DNA of 64,000 bases from Delia radicum. Lineage: Eukaryota; Arthropoda; Insecta; Diptera; Anthomyiidae. Location of the stretch: assembly GCA_021234595.1 (NCBI GenBank), contig CM037853.1, positions 53,416,517 to 53,480,516 of the forward strand. The letters are read 5' to 3'. Position numbers and translations under genes: made by a program. This document shows, piece after piece, positions 12,961 to 24,295 of this stretch; positions within the stretch are counted from its first letter, which is position 1, and every line of letters starts with the position of its first letter. The notes below the pieces were generated by a model that was not told the DNA's origin, made no database searches, and saw only the letters and a list, made by a program, of their open reading frames with translations.

Positions 12961-13095
12961 TTACATTGTTTTAATTTGGTTTACAAGCCAATCCATCCAA
13001 TGTTGAGTGCTCATATAAATTCCTGGAACTTTGGCACAGCCATAACCATAAGAAACGACACCAATTAAATAATAACGGGTAATGCCCTTATAAAG
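12961..13095 (-). CDS. Protease copy 1, exon 7: C-terminus
   Basis: 135 bases encode 44 residues and a TAA stop. They begin LYKGITRYYLIGVVSYGYGC, then VPGIYMST, and end in the helix QHWMDWLVNQIKTM, the usual end of a chymotrypsin-fold domain. The acceptor is gttag. Glycines at the 216 and 226 positions, expected for an open trypsin pocket, are present. Confidence 0.92.
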   Translation of the reverse strand, partial: LYKGITRYYLIGVVSYGYGCAKVPGIYMSTQHWMDWLVNQIKTM

Positions 13096-13163
13096 CTAAC
13101 AAATTAAGAGTTATGATGTTAATTAAAAACATATCAATTAATTGAAAAACAATCTTAACTTAC

Positions 13164-13462
13164 TTCTGGTACCATTAATGGGCCACCGGAATCTCCTTGA
13201 CACGTATCTACACCACCTACAGTATAACCAGCACACACTATGGAATTGTCAAATTCATCCGATGATAAATACGGAAAAAGATTTCTATAAATAATTCGAC
13301 AAACATCATTTCTTAAGATCGGTAATGGCGCCTGCTGCAAGATGTACGATGGAGTGCCACCTTGCATCGTATGACCCCAACCGGCTACATATGACATTAT
13401 ATCAACATACGATTTGGAGCGTAATCTATCAGAATTAGGCATACATATGGGCCGAATTAAAT
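13164..13462 (-). CDS. Protease copy 1, exon 6: catalytic Ser
   Basis: 299 bases encode a 100-residue piece when the split Asp codon is counted. It starts DLIRPICMP, then YVAGWG, IVCAGY, and VDTCQGDSGGPLMVPE. The Asp six residues before the Ser marks trypsin-like specificity. The acceptor is caaatag and the donor GTAAGT (13158-13163) falls after a complete codon. Twelve bases differ from unit 2, eleven of them amino-acid changing. Confidence 0.92.
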
Positions 13463-13532
13463 CTATTTGAAAAGTTATAATTATTATAAATATCTGTTGC
13501 ATTTTAGTATTTAATTGTATTTAATAATTCAC

Positions 13533-13614
13533 CTGTAAATTGTACACTATTTTCCAATAATAATATAGCCAGATCTGAACGATTATTTTGACCATATTGG
13601 GGATGTTTTACAAT
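13533..13614 (-). CDS. Protease copy 1, exon 5: catalytic Asp
   Basis: 82 bases encode IVKHPQYGQNNRSDLAILLL and then ENSVQFT. SDLAILLL contains the catalytic Asp. The acceptor is aattag and the donor is GTGAAT, giving phase 1 into exon 6. Unit 2 differs at two positions, both changing an amino acid. Confidence 0.9.
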
Positions 13615-14299
13615 CTAATTATAATTGCAATGAAATCATTTTGTTAAATTATAAAAATGCATAAAAAACACCAAAAACAAAAGAAAAAAATGGATTAATA
13701 CGGAATTTGACATTATCGTATTAATGCTTATGATTACTAGGGCTCGGAAGTTAATGCTATTATCTTTGTGTTTCATATTTAAAATCGTAATATATTTACT
13801 TAAGATTTTAAAATATGCGTTTATCTATTACTGTTTTTGTTAGTAATTGCTTTTTTCTTTTCGTGATTTGTATAAATTTGAAAAATATTTTTTTTTTCTA
13901 AAAATTTATAAATTGTGTAAAATTTATTTTTAGTAAAATTCAAAAATTTTTCTTAATAACATGCATTTTAATGCAAAATATGTAAAAATATACCAATATA
14001 TTCATTAAAATACCCAGCAAAATAAGATATGAGGAATAAGTAGTATTAACACCACATCTACTGATCCGGATGTGGTGCAAATTTATTTGAATCATTAATG
14101 ATTTTAACATTGTCGTCTCATTGGGCGGAAGGAGTGAATATATAACTTTTTTAATAGCATCTTAAATAGTACATGAATGCACTTTTTCAACACTTCTTGG
14201 ATGATATTTTTCAAATATATATTAATATTTTTATCTACAATAATAAAATGTGCGGCGTACTCTAGGGGATGTTTTTTAAATACTAAAAAAAAAATCTTT

Positions 14300-14386
14300 T
14301 GGTGCCAGCGAGTATTGAACACACGAATCTGAGTTACGATCTGCTGTATTGAAGTAGACCGCTCTACCATTTGCACTAAAGTTACT
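14300..14386 (-). other. tRNA-like segment (probable SINE head)
   Basis: On the minus strand tagtgcaaatggtagagc resembles box A and gtgttcaatactc resembles box B at tRNA-like spacing, and the segment ends ctggcacc. The acceptor ends do not pair and the anticodon arm has no seven-base loop, so it is not a functional tRNA. It is present in both units (unit 2 about 49435-49521). Confidence 0.45.
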
Positions 14387-14436
14387 TATGCAGTACAACA
14401 AACTTAATATGAACTTTAGCTGAAAATATTGATATA

Positions 14437-15372
14437 CCCAGCAAAACTTTGGTAATGGGTAGGACTTATTTCAGACCTTCCAAAGTAATGACTATCCATT
14501 CCAGTTTTTGTTATTTTGAAGGTCCGAAATAATACCTTACTAATATGAATATATGTAACTGCTTATTTGTAAGATAAAAAACAATGCCTTACTAATATTG
14601 TGTTAAATATCTGCTTATTTGGAATAGCAAAAATAATAAGTTACTTATTATCATTTATTTCAGACCTTTCGTAGTAATGACTATCCATTACATTTGTTGT
14701 TATTTTGAAGGTCTGAAATAATACCTTACTGATATGAACATACATCACTACTTATTTTGGAAGCTAAACAATTATGTCTTACTAATATTGTGTTATATAC
14801 CTGCTTATTAGGAAGGGCCAAAGAAATAAGGTACTTGTAAGGTAATAAGTAACTACTTTTTTGTAAGGTATATTTATAAAGATTCATAATATATCATAAT
14901 TAATAATTTAAATGCAATTTATTTAAGCAAACAAATATATAGTTATACATAAACGACTCTCACAAAACAAAAGCTATTAATAACTAGTTATAATTGTCCT
15001 TATTAATAACTAGTTATTTTATTGCCTATTAATACCTTCTTATTTAGGTACATGTTAATACGTACTTATTTTTGCACCTATAAATAACTACTTATTAACA
15101 TCCTTACAAGTAATACGTCATATAATGGCTTTAAGCATTACTTTTGATGCTACAAATAAGAAATGAAATAAGTACTTATGTGTAACTGGTGATTTCACTA
15201 CATATTTTGTAACGTCTTATTTTTGTCCCTATATGTAAGCACAAGGCAAGGCCTTGCCTCCTATGATACCCCCATGTTAAAATCAGGTGTTCTTGGCCTC
15301 AACTATAAGTACTTCTGATTCTTGTTTTCTTCTTCCATTTCCCATTCTATGGTAATAGCAAGTTTCCCTGGG
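14437..15372. mobile_element. 936 bp CCCAG-ended element, unit 1 only
   Basis: It starts cccagcaaaactt and ends aagtttccctggg, an imperfect inverted repeat, with TA on each side. Unit 2 has the unoccupied site gatatatttttatg at about 49562, exactly what remains when the element and one TA are removed. The interior has two imperfect tandem units of about 190-200 bp with cttatttcagacct and aataataccttact, plus many aataagtacttattt words. No transposase is present. It lies in intron 4. Confidence 0.85.
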
Positions 15373-16640
15373 TATTTTTATGAAAACAAGAAAAATATGC
15401 TACACAAATATATAATATAAAAAAGATAAAATAATGATTTTTAAAAAATTGTTATTATATGTTTTGGTATCAATGAGATATTATAAATTATTTTAAAAAT
15501 ATTTTTAAGTTGCGATTAGGTTAAAAAAAATATTAAGAAATCATAAAAAAGCTCATTTAACAAATTTTGAAGTAATTACATATTTTTAAATACTTTTTTA
15601 ATAATTAATTTGACGATGAAGTGTCTTTATTCTCTGGGACACCCTATTGCACTTTTACTACAAAAAAATATTGCAAACAAATGCTTTTGATTATTTTTAA
15701 AGTGAATGGATAATTGTTTAATAACAAAGCACATTATTCGGATTTATGACAAGGAAGACAATAAAAGCTTTTGTAATATTGAAATGTGCTAAAAGTTTTA
15801 AAATGTTGCCATAAAATTACATGATATATTTCAAAAACTTTCGACTTTGTTGATACTGACTTTAGATGTTCCCACTAAAGGTTTTATGTACTGAGAGAAA
15901 TGATGTACAGGTTAGGTTGGCTATACTTGAAAGTTAGGACATGCAAAGTTTCACGTTAAAGAATTGATTTAAAAGACGAAAATATGAAGAACAAAGATTT
16001 CTTGAAGCTAGAGTTGTCAAACATTCGACCTTTTCAAAAACTCGGTTTTCGAATACTTAAAAAAACGCATTTTTCAAAACCGGATTTGGGTTATTTTAAT
16101 ACAAAACCGGTAAAATTAACAGTTTTTTTAATTTTTTTTAATAATGAATGATTTCTGAAATTTGTTGTAAAAATTTTAAAAAATTAATAAAAATTTAAAT
16201 GTAGACATTAAAAACTAATCAGATCTCCTTTTTCAAGAGCCTTTGTATGTTCTTTTCTAAATAAACGGAGTCTAGGAAAATCCAAAAGTTTTCTCAAATT
16301 ACAGAGTTAGAAATTTAACTTATTTAAATTTACAAGATAGCGATAGTGTTAAATCGATAGTGTTTCGTCAAACTTATTTTGTAAAAAGTATATTTGTACT
16401 CTGAAACTTTCAAACATTTTACTTTTAAATTTCATTAAATTATATAAAAACAAAGGCCATTATTATAAAAGAGAGAAAGTCGATTTTAAATCACAAAAGT
16501 CGACTTTATTTTAAATATTGTTTTTAAAAAAGTAGTTTTATGTATAACACACTATATACAATAATTCACTTTTTGTAGTGAGCCAATGACGCTCAATTCG
16601 CTAAAAAGTGATGCTAAGAGTCATAGACTGGTGTATGGCT
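15373..16640. other. Intron 4, no feature recognised
   Basis: AT-rich intronic sequence shared with unit 2 (about 49562-50655) at clearly lower identity than the left part of the units. The two units diverge completely from about 16510, where unit 2 enters the LINE region. No RNA gene or coding signal is seen. Confidence 0.55.
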
Positions 16641-16860
16641 GTGGGCTTGAAACTTAATACGACGCAAAGTAAAAAGTTTTTTATATAGCAAAATTTAACA
16701 ATATTAAATTATTTGTTCAATTGACACATAAATTAACCACTGGCGAGTCCTTGGAGGGGTCGAAACTGCCAAAGTCTGGCATATCCATTGTGTCCGTTAA
16801 ACTTTTCAATAAAAATGTTTTTTTCTTCTTGCTCCTGTAGAAATCTAACTAAAAAAATTT
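16640..16860 (-). repeat. Repeat related to segments in and beside the unit-2 LINE
   Basis: The text caaagtaaaaagtttttta, tttgttcaattgacacataa and ccactggcgagtcc recurs at 51283-51455 inside the LINE reverse transcriptase, and its first part at 55640-55722 upstream of LINE ORF1. On the minus strand a short frame begins MDMPDFGSFDPSKDSP, which might be the start of an element ORF. It is possibly a LINE 5' untranslated region left alone in unit 1. Confidence 0.5.
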
Positions 16861-17149
16861 GTTTATTTTAGCTTAATTTGGCTTTGATCGAGTACTTAAA
16901 AATGATATGGCAAATTTCAAAGTCTTAAAAAATCTCTAGCCGATGACTAAAAAACAACTTATTGTGAATTTACATTATACCTGAAATCTGGTTTAAAATG
17001 GATTTTGTAGACATTCTGTGACCGAAAATAACATTTATTTATTTTTAAATTTTTAAACAAAAGAAGCAACTAGAAGTAAATGTCGAAAACTGTTTCAAAT
17101 ATACTATTTGGATCCTTATGAACTAGTCTATAATAAAATGCATTGCTTT

Positions 17150-17520
17150 TTAAAATTTTGATTTTTATTTTTTTTTTTTTAGCAAAAATAAATTTTTTTT
17201 TTTGATTTTTATTTTTTTGAGCAAAAATAAAAAAATATTTTTTATTTTTATTTTTTCGAGCAAAAATAAAAGTTATTTTTTGATTTTTATTTTTTCAGGC
17301 AAAAATAAGTTATTTTTTGATTTTTATTTTTTCGAGCAAAAATAAAAGTTATTTTTTGATTTTATTTTTTCGAGCAAAAATAAAAGTTATTTTTTGATTT
17401 TTATTTTTTCGGGCAAAATAAAAGTTATTTTTTGATTTTTATTTTTTCGGGCAAAAGTAAAAGTTATTTTTTGATTTTTATGTGTTCGAGCAAAAATAAA
17501 AGTTATTTTTGATTTTTGAT
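17150..17520 (-). repeat. 39-bp satellite block, inverted orientation
   Basis: About nine monomers of a 38-39 bp AT-rich unit, here read as gcaaaaataaaagttatt followed by tttgatttttattttttcgag. The orientation is opposite to the blocks at 17905-18290 and 18920-19308, so transcripts across the intron could fold back on themselves. Confidence 0.85.
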
Positions 17521-17904
17521 ATTTATTTCAATTTCTTGAGTTGAAATTCCATAAGTTATAAATTTTTATTTTTATAACGAATAGATAACAAATAACGCAG
17601 TTATATTTGTATAAACGAAATATATAAATTTTATGGTTGCCTTTTGTAATATTTTCGAGTTTTATAATCAGTAAAACTTATTTTTAATATGACGATTTTT
17701 TTGAAGAATTCTTGTTTTAAAAATGACGATTCTAGTTTCCAAAAATTTGCTCACTGCTCGTACAAATATAGATGTTTGTCTTGTAGTTAGATACTTAAAA
17801 AGTGTATAATAATATATATTAATACAGTTATCACAAAAAATAACATTGCAAAATATTTGCTGTATATCTCTCATCACTGAAAAATCATAATAACAAAGCT
17901 ATAC

Positions 17905-18290
17905 TTTATTTTTGGTAAAAAAAAAATAAAAACCAAAAAATTACTTTTATACTTGCTCGAAAAAATAAAAATCAAAAAATAACTTTTACTTTTGCCCGAA
18001 AAAATAAAAATCAATTAAAAACTTTTATTTTTGCCCGAAAAAAATAAAAATCAAAAAATAACTTTTATTTTTGCCCGAAAAAATAAAAATCAAAAAATAA
18101 TTTTTAGTTTTGCTCGAAAAAATAAAAATCAAAAAATAACTTTTATCATCTGACTTTTATGAAAAAAGGAATAATTTCAAAAAATAACTTTTATATTTGA
18201 TCGAAAAAATAAAAATCAAAAAATAACTTTTATTGTTGCTCGAAAAAATAAAAATCAAAAAATAACTTTTACTTTTGCTCGAAAAAAACA
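17905..18290 (+). repeat. 39-bp satellite block, forward orientation
   Basis: Around ten monomers with aaaaataaaaatcaaaaaat, then aacttttatttttgc and cccg or tcg. Variation is mostly in the cccg/ctcg step and in single-base indels. One monomer is replaced by catctgacttttatgaaaaa, the same variant seen at 19278-19300. Confidence 0.85.
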
Positions 18291-18628
18291 ATTGAAAAAT
18301 ATGTGCATATTAATTATAGTATTAATTGCACACTGTCTAAGAAGACGATGAATAAAATTCAAAAATCCCCAATAAAATATATCAAAAATTGCTCCCTGGC
18401 AACTCTTCCCTAACTACGTGAATAGCCAAACTGCCGTATGTACAAAAAATACATCATAGTTGTCGCCAACTCACAAAATGTGGGAAATAGTGGAAATTAG
18501 ATTACATATGATTTTCTAAGAATTGTGAATTGTTGTGGTGTTTGTCTTAGCTATCTTCTGCAATTACAATTAAATGTAAAATCGACCCCGTGTAATTGAA
18601 ACTGGTTTTAAGCCACAGCAAAAATCGA

Positions 18629-18915
18629 CCTGACTTTAGATCAAGTGGTTAGAGCCTCTGTCTAAAGTGTAGTGCGAAGTGCATGTGGCAAAGAAAGCAG
18701 GTTCAAGCCACGGTCAGGATTGCATTTAATAAATAAACATTTCATATAGATGCAATCAAACAATAAAAAAACCATAACAAATAATTACAGTATTGTCAAA
18801 AAGGATTACTGATGAAGGTTGTGTTACCAGAAACTGCGCAGTCTAATTCAATAAAAAATTTACAATGTAGTTATTATTTTTAGAAAAGTATGCTTAATCT
18901 TCTCTACCACGCCTA
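18629..18915 (+). mobile_element. tRNA-derived SINE, plus orientation
   Basis: A box A match tagatcaagtgg (18637-18648) and box B match ggttcaagcc (18700-18709) lie 51 bases apart, as expected for an internal RNA polymerase III promoter. A non-tRNA body runs to ctctaccacgcct. The whole segment aligns with 10578-10885 in opposite orientation, which defines a family. It sits between two satellite blocks, in sequence found only in unit 1. Confidence 0.8.
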
Positions 18916-18919
18916 TCTC

Positions 18920-19320
18920 AAAAAACTTTTTTTTTGGCCCGAAAAAATAAAAATCAAAAAATAACTTATTTTTGCCCGAAAAAATAAAAATCAAAAAATA
19001 ATTTTTATTTTTGCTCGAAAAAATAAAAATCAAAAAATAACTTTTATGAAAAAAGGAATAATTTCAAAAAATAACTTTTATATTTTGATCGAAAAAATAA
19101 AAATCAAAAAATAACTTTTATTTTTGCTCGAAAAAATAAAAATCAAAAAATAACTTTTACTTTTGCTCGAAAAAATAAAAATCAAATAAAAACTTTTATT
19201 TTTGCCCGAAAAAATAAAAATCAAAAAATAATTTTTATTTTTGCTCGAAAAAATAAAAATCAAAAAATAACTTTTGTCATCTGACTTTTATGAAAAAAGG
19301 AATAATTTTTACGGTCCCTG
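18920..19320 (+). repeat. 39-bp satellite block ending in a hAT-type terminus
   Basis: Ten or so monomers as in 17905-18290. The block ends in ttacggtccctg at 19309-19320, identical to the right terminus of the 870 bp hAT-type MITE at 59257-60126. A matching left end cagggaccgtaa was not found upstream, so the array may be the expanded interior of an element that lost its left end. Confidence 0.7.
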
Positions 19321-22300
19321 GAAATTACGTATTTTTTTCAATTTCAGAATTTTTTTTCTATTTTAGATATTTTTTTTGTAAATTTTGTTGATATTTTTAA
19401 TTCCGGTGATTTTTTGTTTTAATTTTCAATTTTTTTTTAAATTTTATTTATTTATTTGTTGTCATTACAAATTATACTGGACATTTTGTGTGCACTCAAT
19501 TCAATTTCAATAAAACATTTAATTGACAATAATGTTTTCGGTGCAATGTAATTGTTATCCGGTGCATTTCAAAAGCGTTATAAAATACCATTTTATTATT
19601 TTATATTTAAATGTGAATGGTAAAGTAAGAGTTCACAATTTTTGTCAGTTGATTATATTCTACATTAAAAGCAGTCTAAATAAGCGTTTTTACCCGCCAA
19701 GAAAGGAGTAAGAATTTTTTAAGAAAAAAATTTAAAAATTATTTGAATCTAGAACTAATTCGTTAAAATTTGTATAAATTTCTGTGGGATAAAATTATCA
19801 AAAACTAATATTTTTTTAGAAAGAAAATTTTAATTTTCTTCTAAAAAATTCAACTGAATAAGTGACTTTTTAAATTAAAAGAAAAAAATATTCCGAACCT
19901 AGAGCATTTTTTATAGATAAAATATTTTAAAATTTTCAGATTTTGGTGTAGAAGAAAATCATGAGAATGTAAGATTTTGTATATGGAGATATGTAGTTTG
20001 ATAACAGCAATTTTAGAATTGGATAAAATAAATGCTGTTTACTAAATGTTTCAGAAATATTTTGAATAACCAGTGTTTTCACGTTTTCTATTAAAAATTA
20101 TCCTGCGAGAATTTCCAAATTTTTAAAATTTCGGGTTTTTCTCACGTTTCAAATAAAAGTGTTTGACTTTCCATACTTTTTGTCATCACCAGAGCAGTGA
20201 CAAATTTGCCTTTTTAGCTTTTTTTTTTAAGTTTAAGCCATATTTTGCTTATTTTGTAGTTTTTTCATTAATCATCATTGGGCTTAAAAAACTTTTTCTT
20301 AAGGTTTTTGAGCTTTAAATTTTTTTTTTCAAATTTTCTTCGCTTTAAATGCTTTTTTTCTTAAAATTGTTTCGTTTTTCTTTTAAAAAGTGTAGTTCTT
20401 CACATTTTGCAATTTAGTTATTTGTTGCCTTTTTTCGGGATACGTATATAAATAATACTGTTATGCAAAATACTGGTCACAAAATTTTAAAAATCCTGCT
20501 TTTCATAATACTGTTTTACAAAATTCGGGATTTCACAATACTGTCATGCAAAATACTTTGAAGTAAAATTGCTGGTTTACGAAATTTATTTTATTAAAAA
20601 TAGCTTCAACAAAATTATATAATTTTCAAAAATTAACAAAAACATTTAACAAAAAATTAATTTCAATGCATTTTATAAAGTTAAATTAGTTTAAGATTTT
20701 TTTGCAATTTGCTTTAGGTAGCCTGTATGGCTTAATTCACACCTTTTTCTTATAACTCTTTTAAAAAGACAAGATTACTAAACATGTGATTTGATTAACT
20801 ACACGTGGGTATCAACACGTTTAATACACAGGTGTACTGATAACATCTGCAATGAGATCAGCTGTTATTAATAAATGTTGATAACATTAGAATTGTATAT
20901 TGGTTTTGTTATGGTTTAGATTAATAACACGGTGCTACAATGAAAAAAAACTTGGAAAACGACCTAGCGTGGGTTATAGGTCTTGTTGAGTACATTACAA
21001 ATTGTGTCAAAAAATTTCAGAAACAGCCTCATATTCAGAAGTTATTCTAAAAAACCGTTTCAAGTGATGTTCGTCAACTTATCGACCTGTTACTCAGTCA
21101 GTTTTTGTCCGATTTACATTTTTTTAACGGGTTTGGAAAGAAAACTGATTAGGCTTTAAAATGACGTGCATTTCTTATACATTTGTAAGTTGTAAGTATT
21201 GTTTTTGTTAAGAATATCTACAAAAAAAAACGAAAATTATAAACTTTTTTGATTTTAGTAGCTTTTCATTGCTTATTTTAATATGAAAGCTTATAAAAAT
21301 TTATAGCCAACGTATAAAGAAAATTTAGTTCTTAACAAAACATGGTTTTAATTTTTCAAATCGGATGAAAATTGTAAAAGTTATTCAACTTTTCATTAAC
21401 ACCTGTTTTTAGCATTTTCTCCCCCAGCGCAAACCATATGAATAAAAAAAAAAAAATTAAACAAGCGTTTTTGTAAGTCAAGTGGTTTACCAGAAGAAAA
21501 GTCTGCAATCTTAACATTTTACTTTAGAAAAAGTTTAGTAACTTTTGCAAATAGAAACCGATTTTAACAAATAATATCTCGTTTTTTTTCTATATAAAAT
21601 TGTCTTTAAAATACAGTGCAAAAAAGATAGGTTTTCATAAAAAAAATTAAAATAACTCTTGTTGAATTTGAAAAATTTGGAAAAAAAAATAAAAAAAAAG
21701 AGAAACTTTTGCTAAACACTTACCTAATGTCTTGGAATATATATTTAATGAATACATTTCATGAAAGCCTTATTCTTTGTCTTTCCAAAACTGTTTAAAA
21801 TTTTGAAATCGGTCAAAAAATGTGTGAGTTAGAGGTACTAAAGTGCTACGACATACCCTAAAACAGTTTTTTGAAAATAACTCAAAATTTTGAGGGTATT
21901 TCAAAATTTTTGAAAACGGTTTTTGTATGTCCTCACCTAGGCCTACAACCCCCACTAGGTCGGTTTTCAAGTTCTGACAAAAAGTTTTTTTTTGCTTTAT
22001 TTTTACAAAAACTTTTGCCGCTCAGTAAAACAGGATTCTGCAAAACAGTACTACGAAAAGCAGGATTTTGAAAACAGGATTTGGAAAACAGGATTTTGTT
22101 ATACACAGGATTTCGACCCGAACCCCCTTTTTTCTAATATTTGTTTTGCCACAAACGCAATGTGTTTTGGCAGTTTTGTCTTTTCTGGTCATCAGAAACC
22201 GCACAAATTTAGAATGTTTTATTGCTAAAAAACCGGCATAGAGTTGTAAGTCTTTCAGTGTTCATAATTTTGCAAGACTTAATTAAAGCCGGACTAAAAA

Positions 22301-22470
22301 TGAAAAAATTACGACTTTTAAATCAACTAAAAGTTCTGTGAACGTTTTTCTAATTTGATTAAAAATAATTATAGCCTCCTTCCAAAGATATGTTTTTTAA
22401 TATTTTTAAAAATTTGTCAAATTATTTTGTTGGGACAACTGCTACTAACTACCCAGTCGGAAAAAGACAA
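19321..22470. other. Unit-1-specific non-coding DNA
   Basis: About 3.1 kb with no unit-2 counterpart and no recognisable gene. Two areas (about 20450-20600 and 22020-22120) share short words such as caaaatactg and acaggattttg, hinting at one degraded element. Short overlapping frames around 21770-22230 on both strands have no domain. Confidence 0.5.
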
Positions 22471-22486
22471 ACGGACCCAAAATTAT

Positions 22487-22665
22487 TTATTTAATTATTT
22501 ATTAATTAATAATCATATAATAACAAATTATATACTATTACCCTAACCGAGCACTAGCTACTATGGCCTTCGGCGCATTGTAGCAAAAACAGACCAGTGC
22601 CTCTGGTGGGAATCAAACCCCCGCACAGATAAGACAGCACGCTTCCAACTAGCCTACCGGGGCGC
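22487..22665 (-). mobile_element. tRNA-derived SINE with 16-bp target duplication
   Basis: On the minus strand the head reads gcgccccggtaggctagttgg with a good box A (taggctagttgg), followed by box B gtttgattccc, then a short body ending in taaataattaaataaa. Flanks acggacccaaaattat (22471) and acggacttaaaattat (22666) form a 16-bp duplication with two mismatches. The tRNA fold is imperfect, with five of seven acceptor pairs. Confidence 0.75.
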
Positions 22666-22903
22666 ACGGACTTAAAATTATAACATCATTAGATAAAATA
22701 TCCGTCTGTTGAAAAAGTTTCGGATAAGCACTGGGGATACAAAATGTTCAATGTTGAAAAAATGTTGTTAAAACCATGAAACAGGTGGTCTAAAAATAAA
22801 ATTTTAAAAAAGTTCTTTTGTAATTTTTTGGTCCCACCGTTGAACCCTAGCCGCCAGATTTTCAGTCCACAGCTCCAATCACTGATCTAACAAGGCTTAT
22901 AAC

Positions 22904-23297
22904 TAGTGTCCGACCGAACAGTTCGGCCAGAAAATGCATTTGGTCTGTATTCGGTATTTTAAAGCATTATGGACAAATTTGGCGGATAGAAAAATGTTTA
23001 TTGTGCTGATTAGATGCTATTTTGAGTGTCAAATTTGAAGAAAAGTCTGTAGTTAAGCAATGAATTCACTGTTCGGCCTTAGAAAGTTCGGCCAAATTGA
23101 AAATAGTTCGGCGGCCGAACTTTTAACTTTATAGCTAAACTTCTAAACTAAACTTTTCTATTAAATTTTATACACAAAATCGAATTAAATCGGCTCAACA
23201 AACATGTTTCCAATACCAAAATTTGTCATCATTGCCTCTAGATATCAAAAAACCGACAAAATATAGTTTTTTGGCCGAACTGTTCGGTCGGACACTA
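22904..23297. mobile_element. hAT-type MITE with TAGTGTCCGACCGAA ends (older copy)
   Basis: 394 bp with near-perfect inverted ends: tagtgtccgaccgaacagtt at the left and its complement at the right. It is flanked by cttataac and cttgtagc, an eight-base duplication with two differences. It shares its whole length with 27840-28226, in opposite internal orientation. Eight-base duplications point to hAT superfamily mobilisation. No transposase is present. Confidence 0.85.
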
Positions 23298-23916
23298 CTT
23301 GTAGCACTTGATAGATTGTTGGGAAAATAAATAAAAAGTTGGTTGGTTGGTTGGAAACAAAAAAAAAAATCACAACAAAATTATATGCCTAAAACCTGGA
23401 TCGAAATCTGAACCTTCCGACTACAAGCCTTTTTTAAAAAAGACGCATCATACCTTTTTGAAATAAATGCTCTACCAGTGGTTAGACTTTTGAGCTGATG
23501 GCAAATTTTTGTTTGAATATTAATGGGTAAACACTTTTTTCCAACTTTGAGTATTTTTATGGTCTGATCGGTAAGATTTTGAAAAATTAGGTTCAATCGA
23601 TGAACGAAGTTTTAGCAGAGAAATAAATCTACGAGTTTTCTCACCAAAATTATATTAAACAAATAAAAGCCTTATGCTTAGAATGTGGCATCTAAGAATT
23701 TTAAAAATTATTTTTTTTAAATAATTATTTTGCAACAATTGTTTTATTTACGACTGCGGTCAAGATGTTATAATATTTTAGGCTTTCTAAACCACTCTTT
23801 ATCCAGGAAAAAAAAACTAAAACCTTAAAAATGTACTCGGTTGAAAAGGGAACTGTAAGTCCATAATCAATTAAGGTTTCAAAACCGTAAATATCAATTG
23901 TATATCATACACTTAC

Positions 23917-23992
23917 CTTTATAACATTTATATCAATATGGCTAGCCTCATATTCTGTAGACAAATCAAATTCGCCAAGTCTTACAAAAGAT
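23917..23992 (-). CDS. Protease copy 1, exon 4
   Basis: A tgtttcag acceptor precedes 76 bases encoding SFVRLGEFDLSTEYEAS and then HIDINVIK, the VRLGE-DL segment that follows the catalytic His in this protease class. The first base completes a leucine codon split from exon 3. The donor is GTAAGT at 23911-23916. Length, phase and splice sites are identical in unit 2. Confidence 0.88.
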
Positions 23993-24295
23993 CTGAAACA
24001 GAATAATTGTGATTAAATATACAGTTTTTAAATTTAATCAAATACATTTTACGGAGAACTTATTAATATTCCATAGAACACTATCAATGACATTTTTGAA
24101 TGTTAATTTATTACACTACCCGGTTGAAATCAACATATATATATCTATTTATGGCCATATATATATATGGACATATATATGGTCATCATTCATGTTTAAA
24201 TATATGTAAATATATCTCCTTATGTGATTCATATATGCTCATAGGAGTTCATATGCAATCATACACTCAGAGAACTTCTGCTTTAAAAATATGTA

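Noticed and set aside
19078..19263. Minus-strand frame of repeated FLIFIFS units
   Set aside because: Direct translation of the 39-bp satellite, whose length is a multiple of three. Single-base indels break it in neighbouring monomers.
17150..19320. CRISPR-like appearance of short repeats
   Set aside because: Monomers are contiguous without unique spacers, vary among themselves, and the context is eukaryotic.
22590..22672. Functional tRNA gene
   Set aside because: Box A and box B are good, but the acceptor stem has mismatches, the anticodon arm does not fold, and target duplications flank a SINE-like body.
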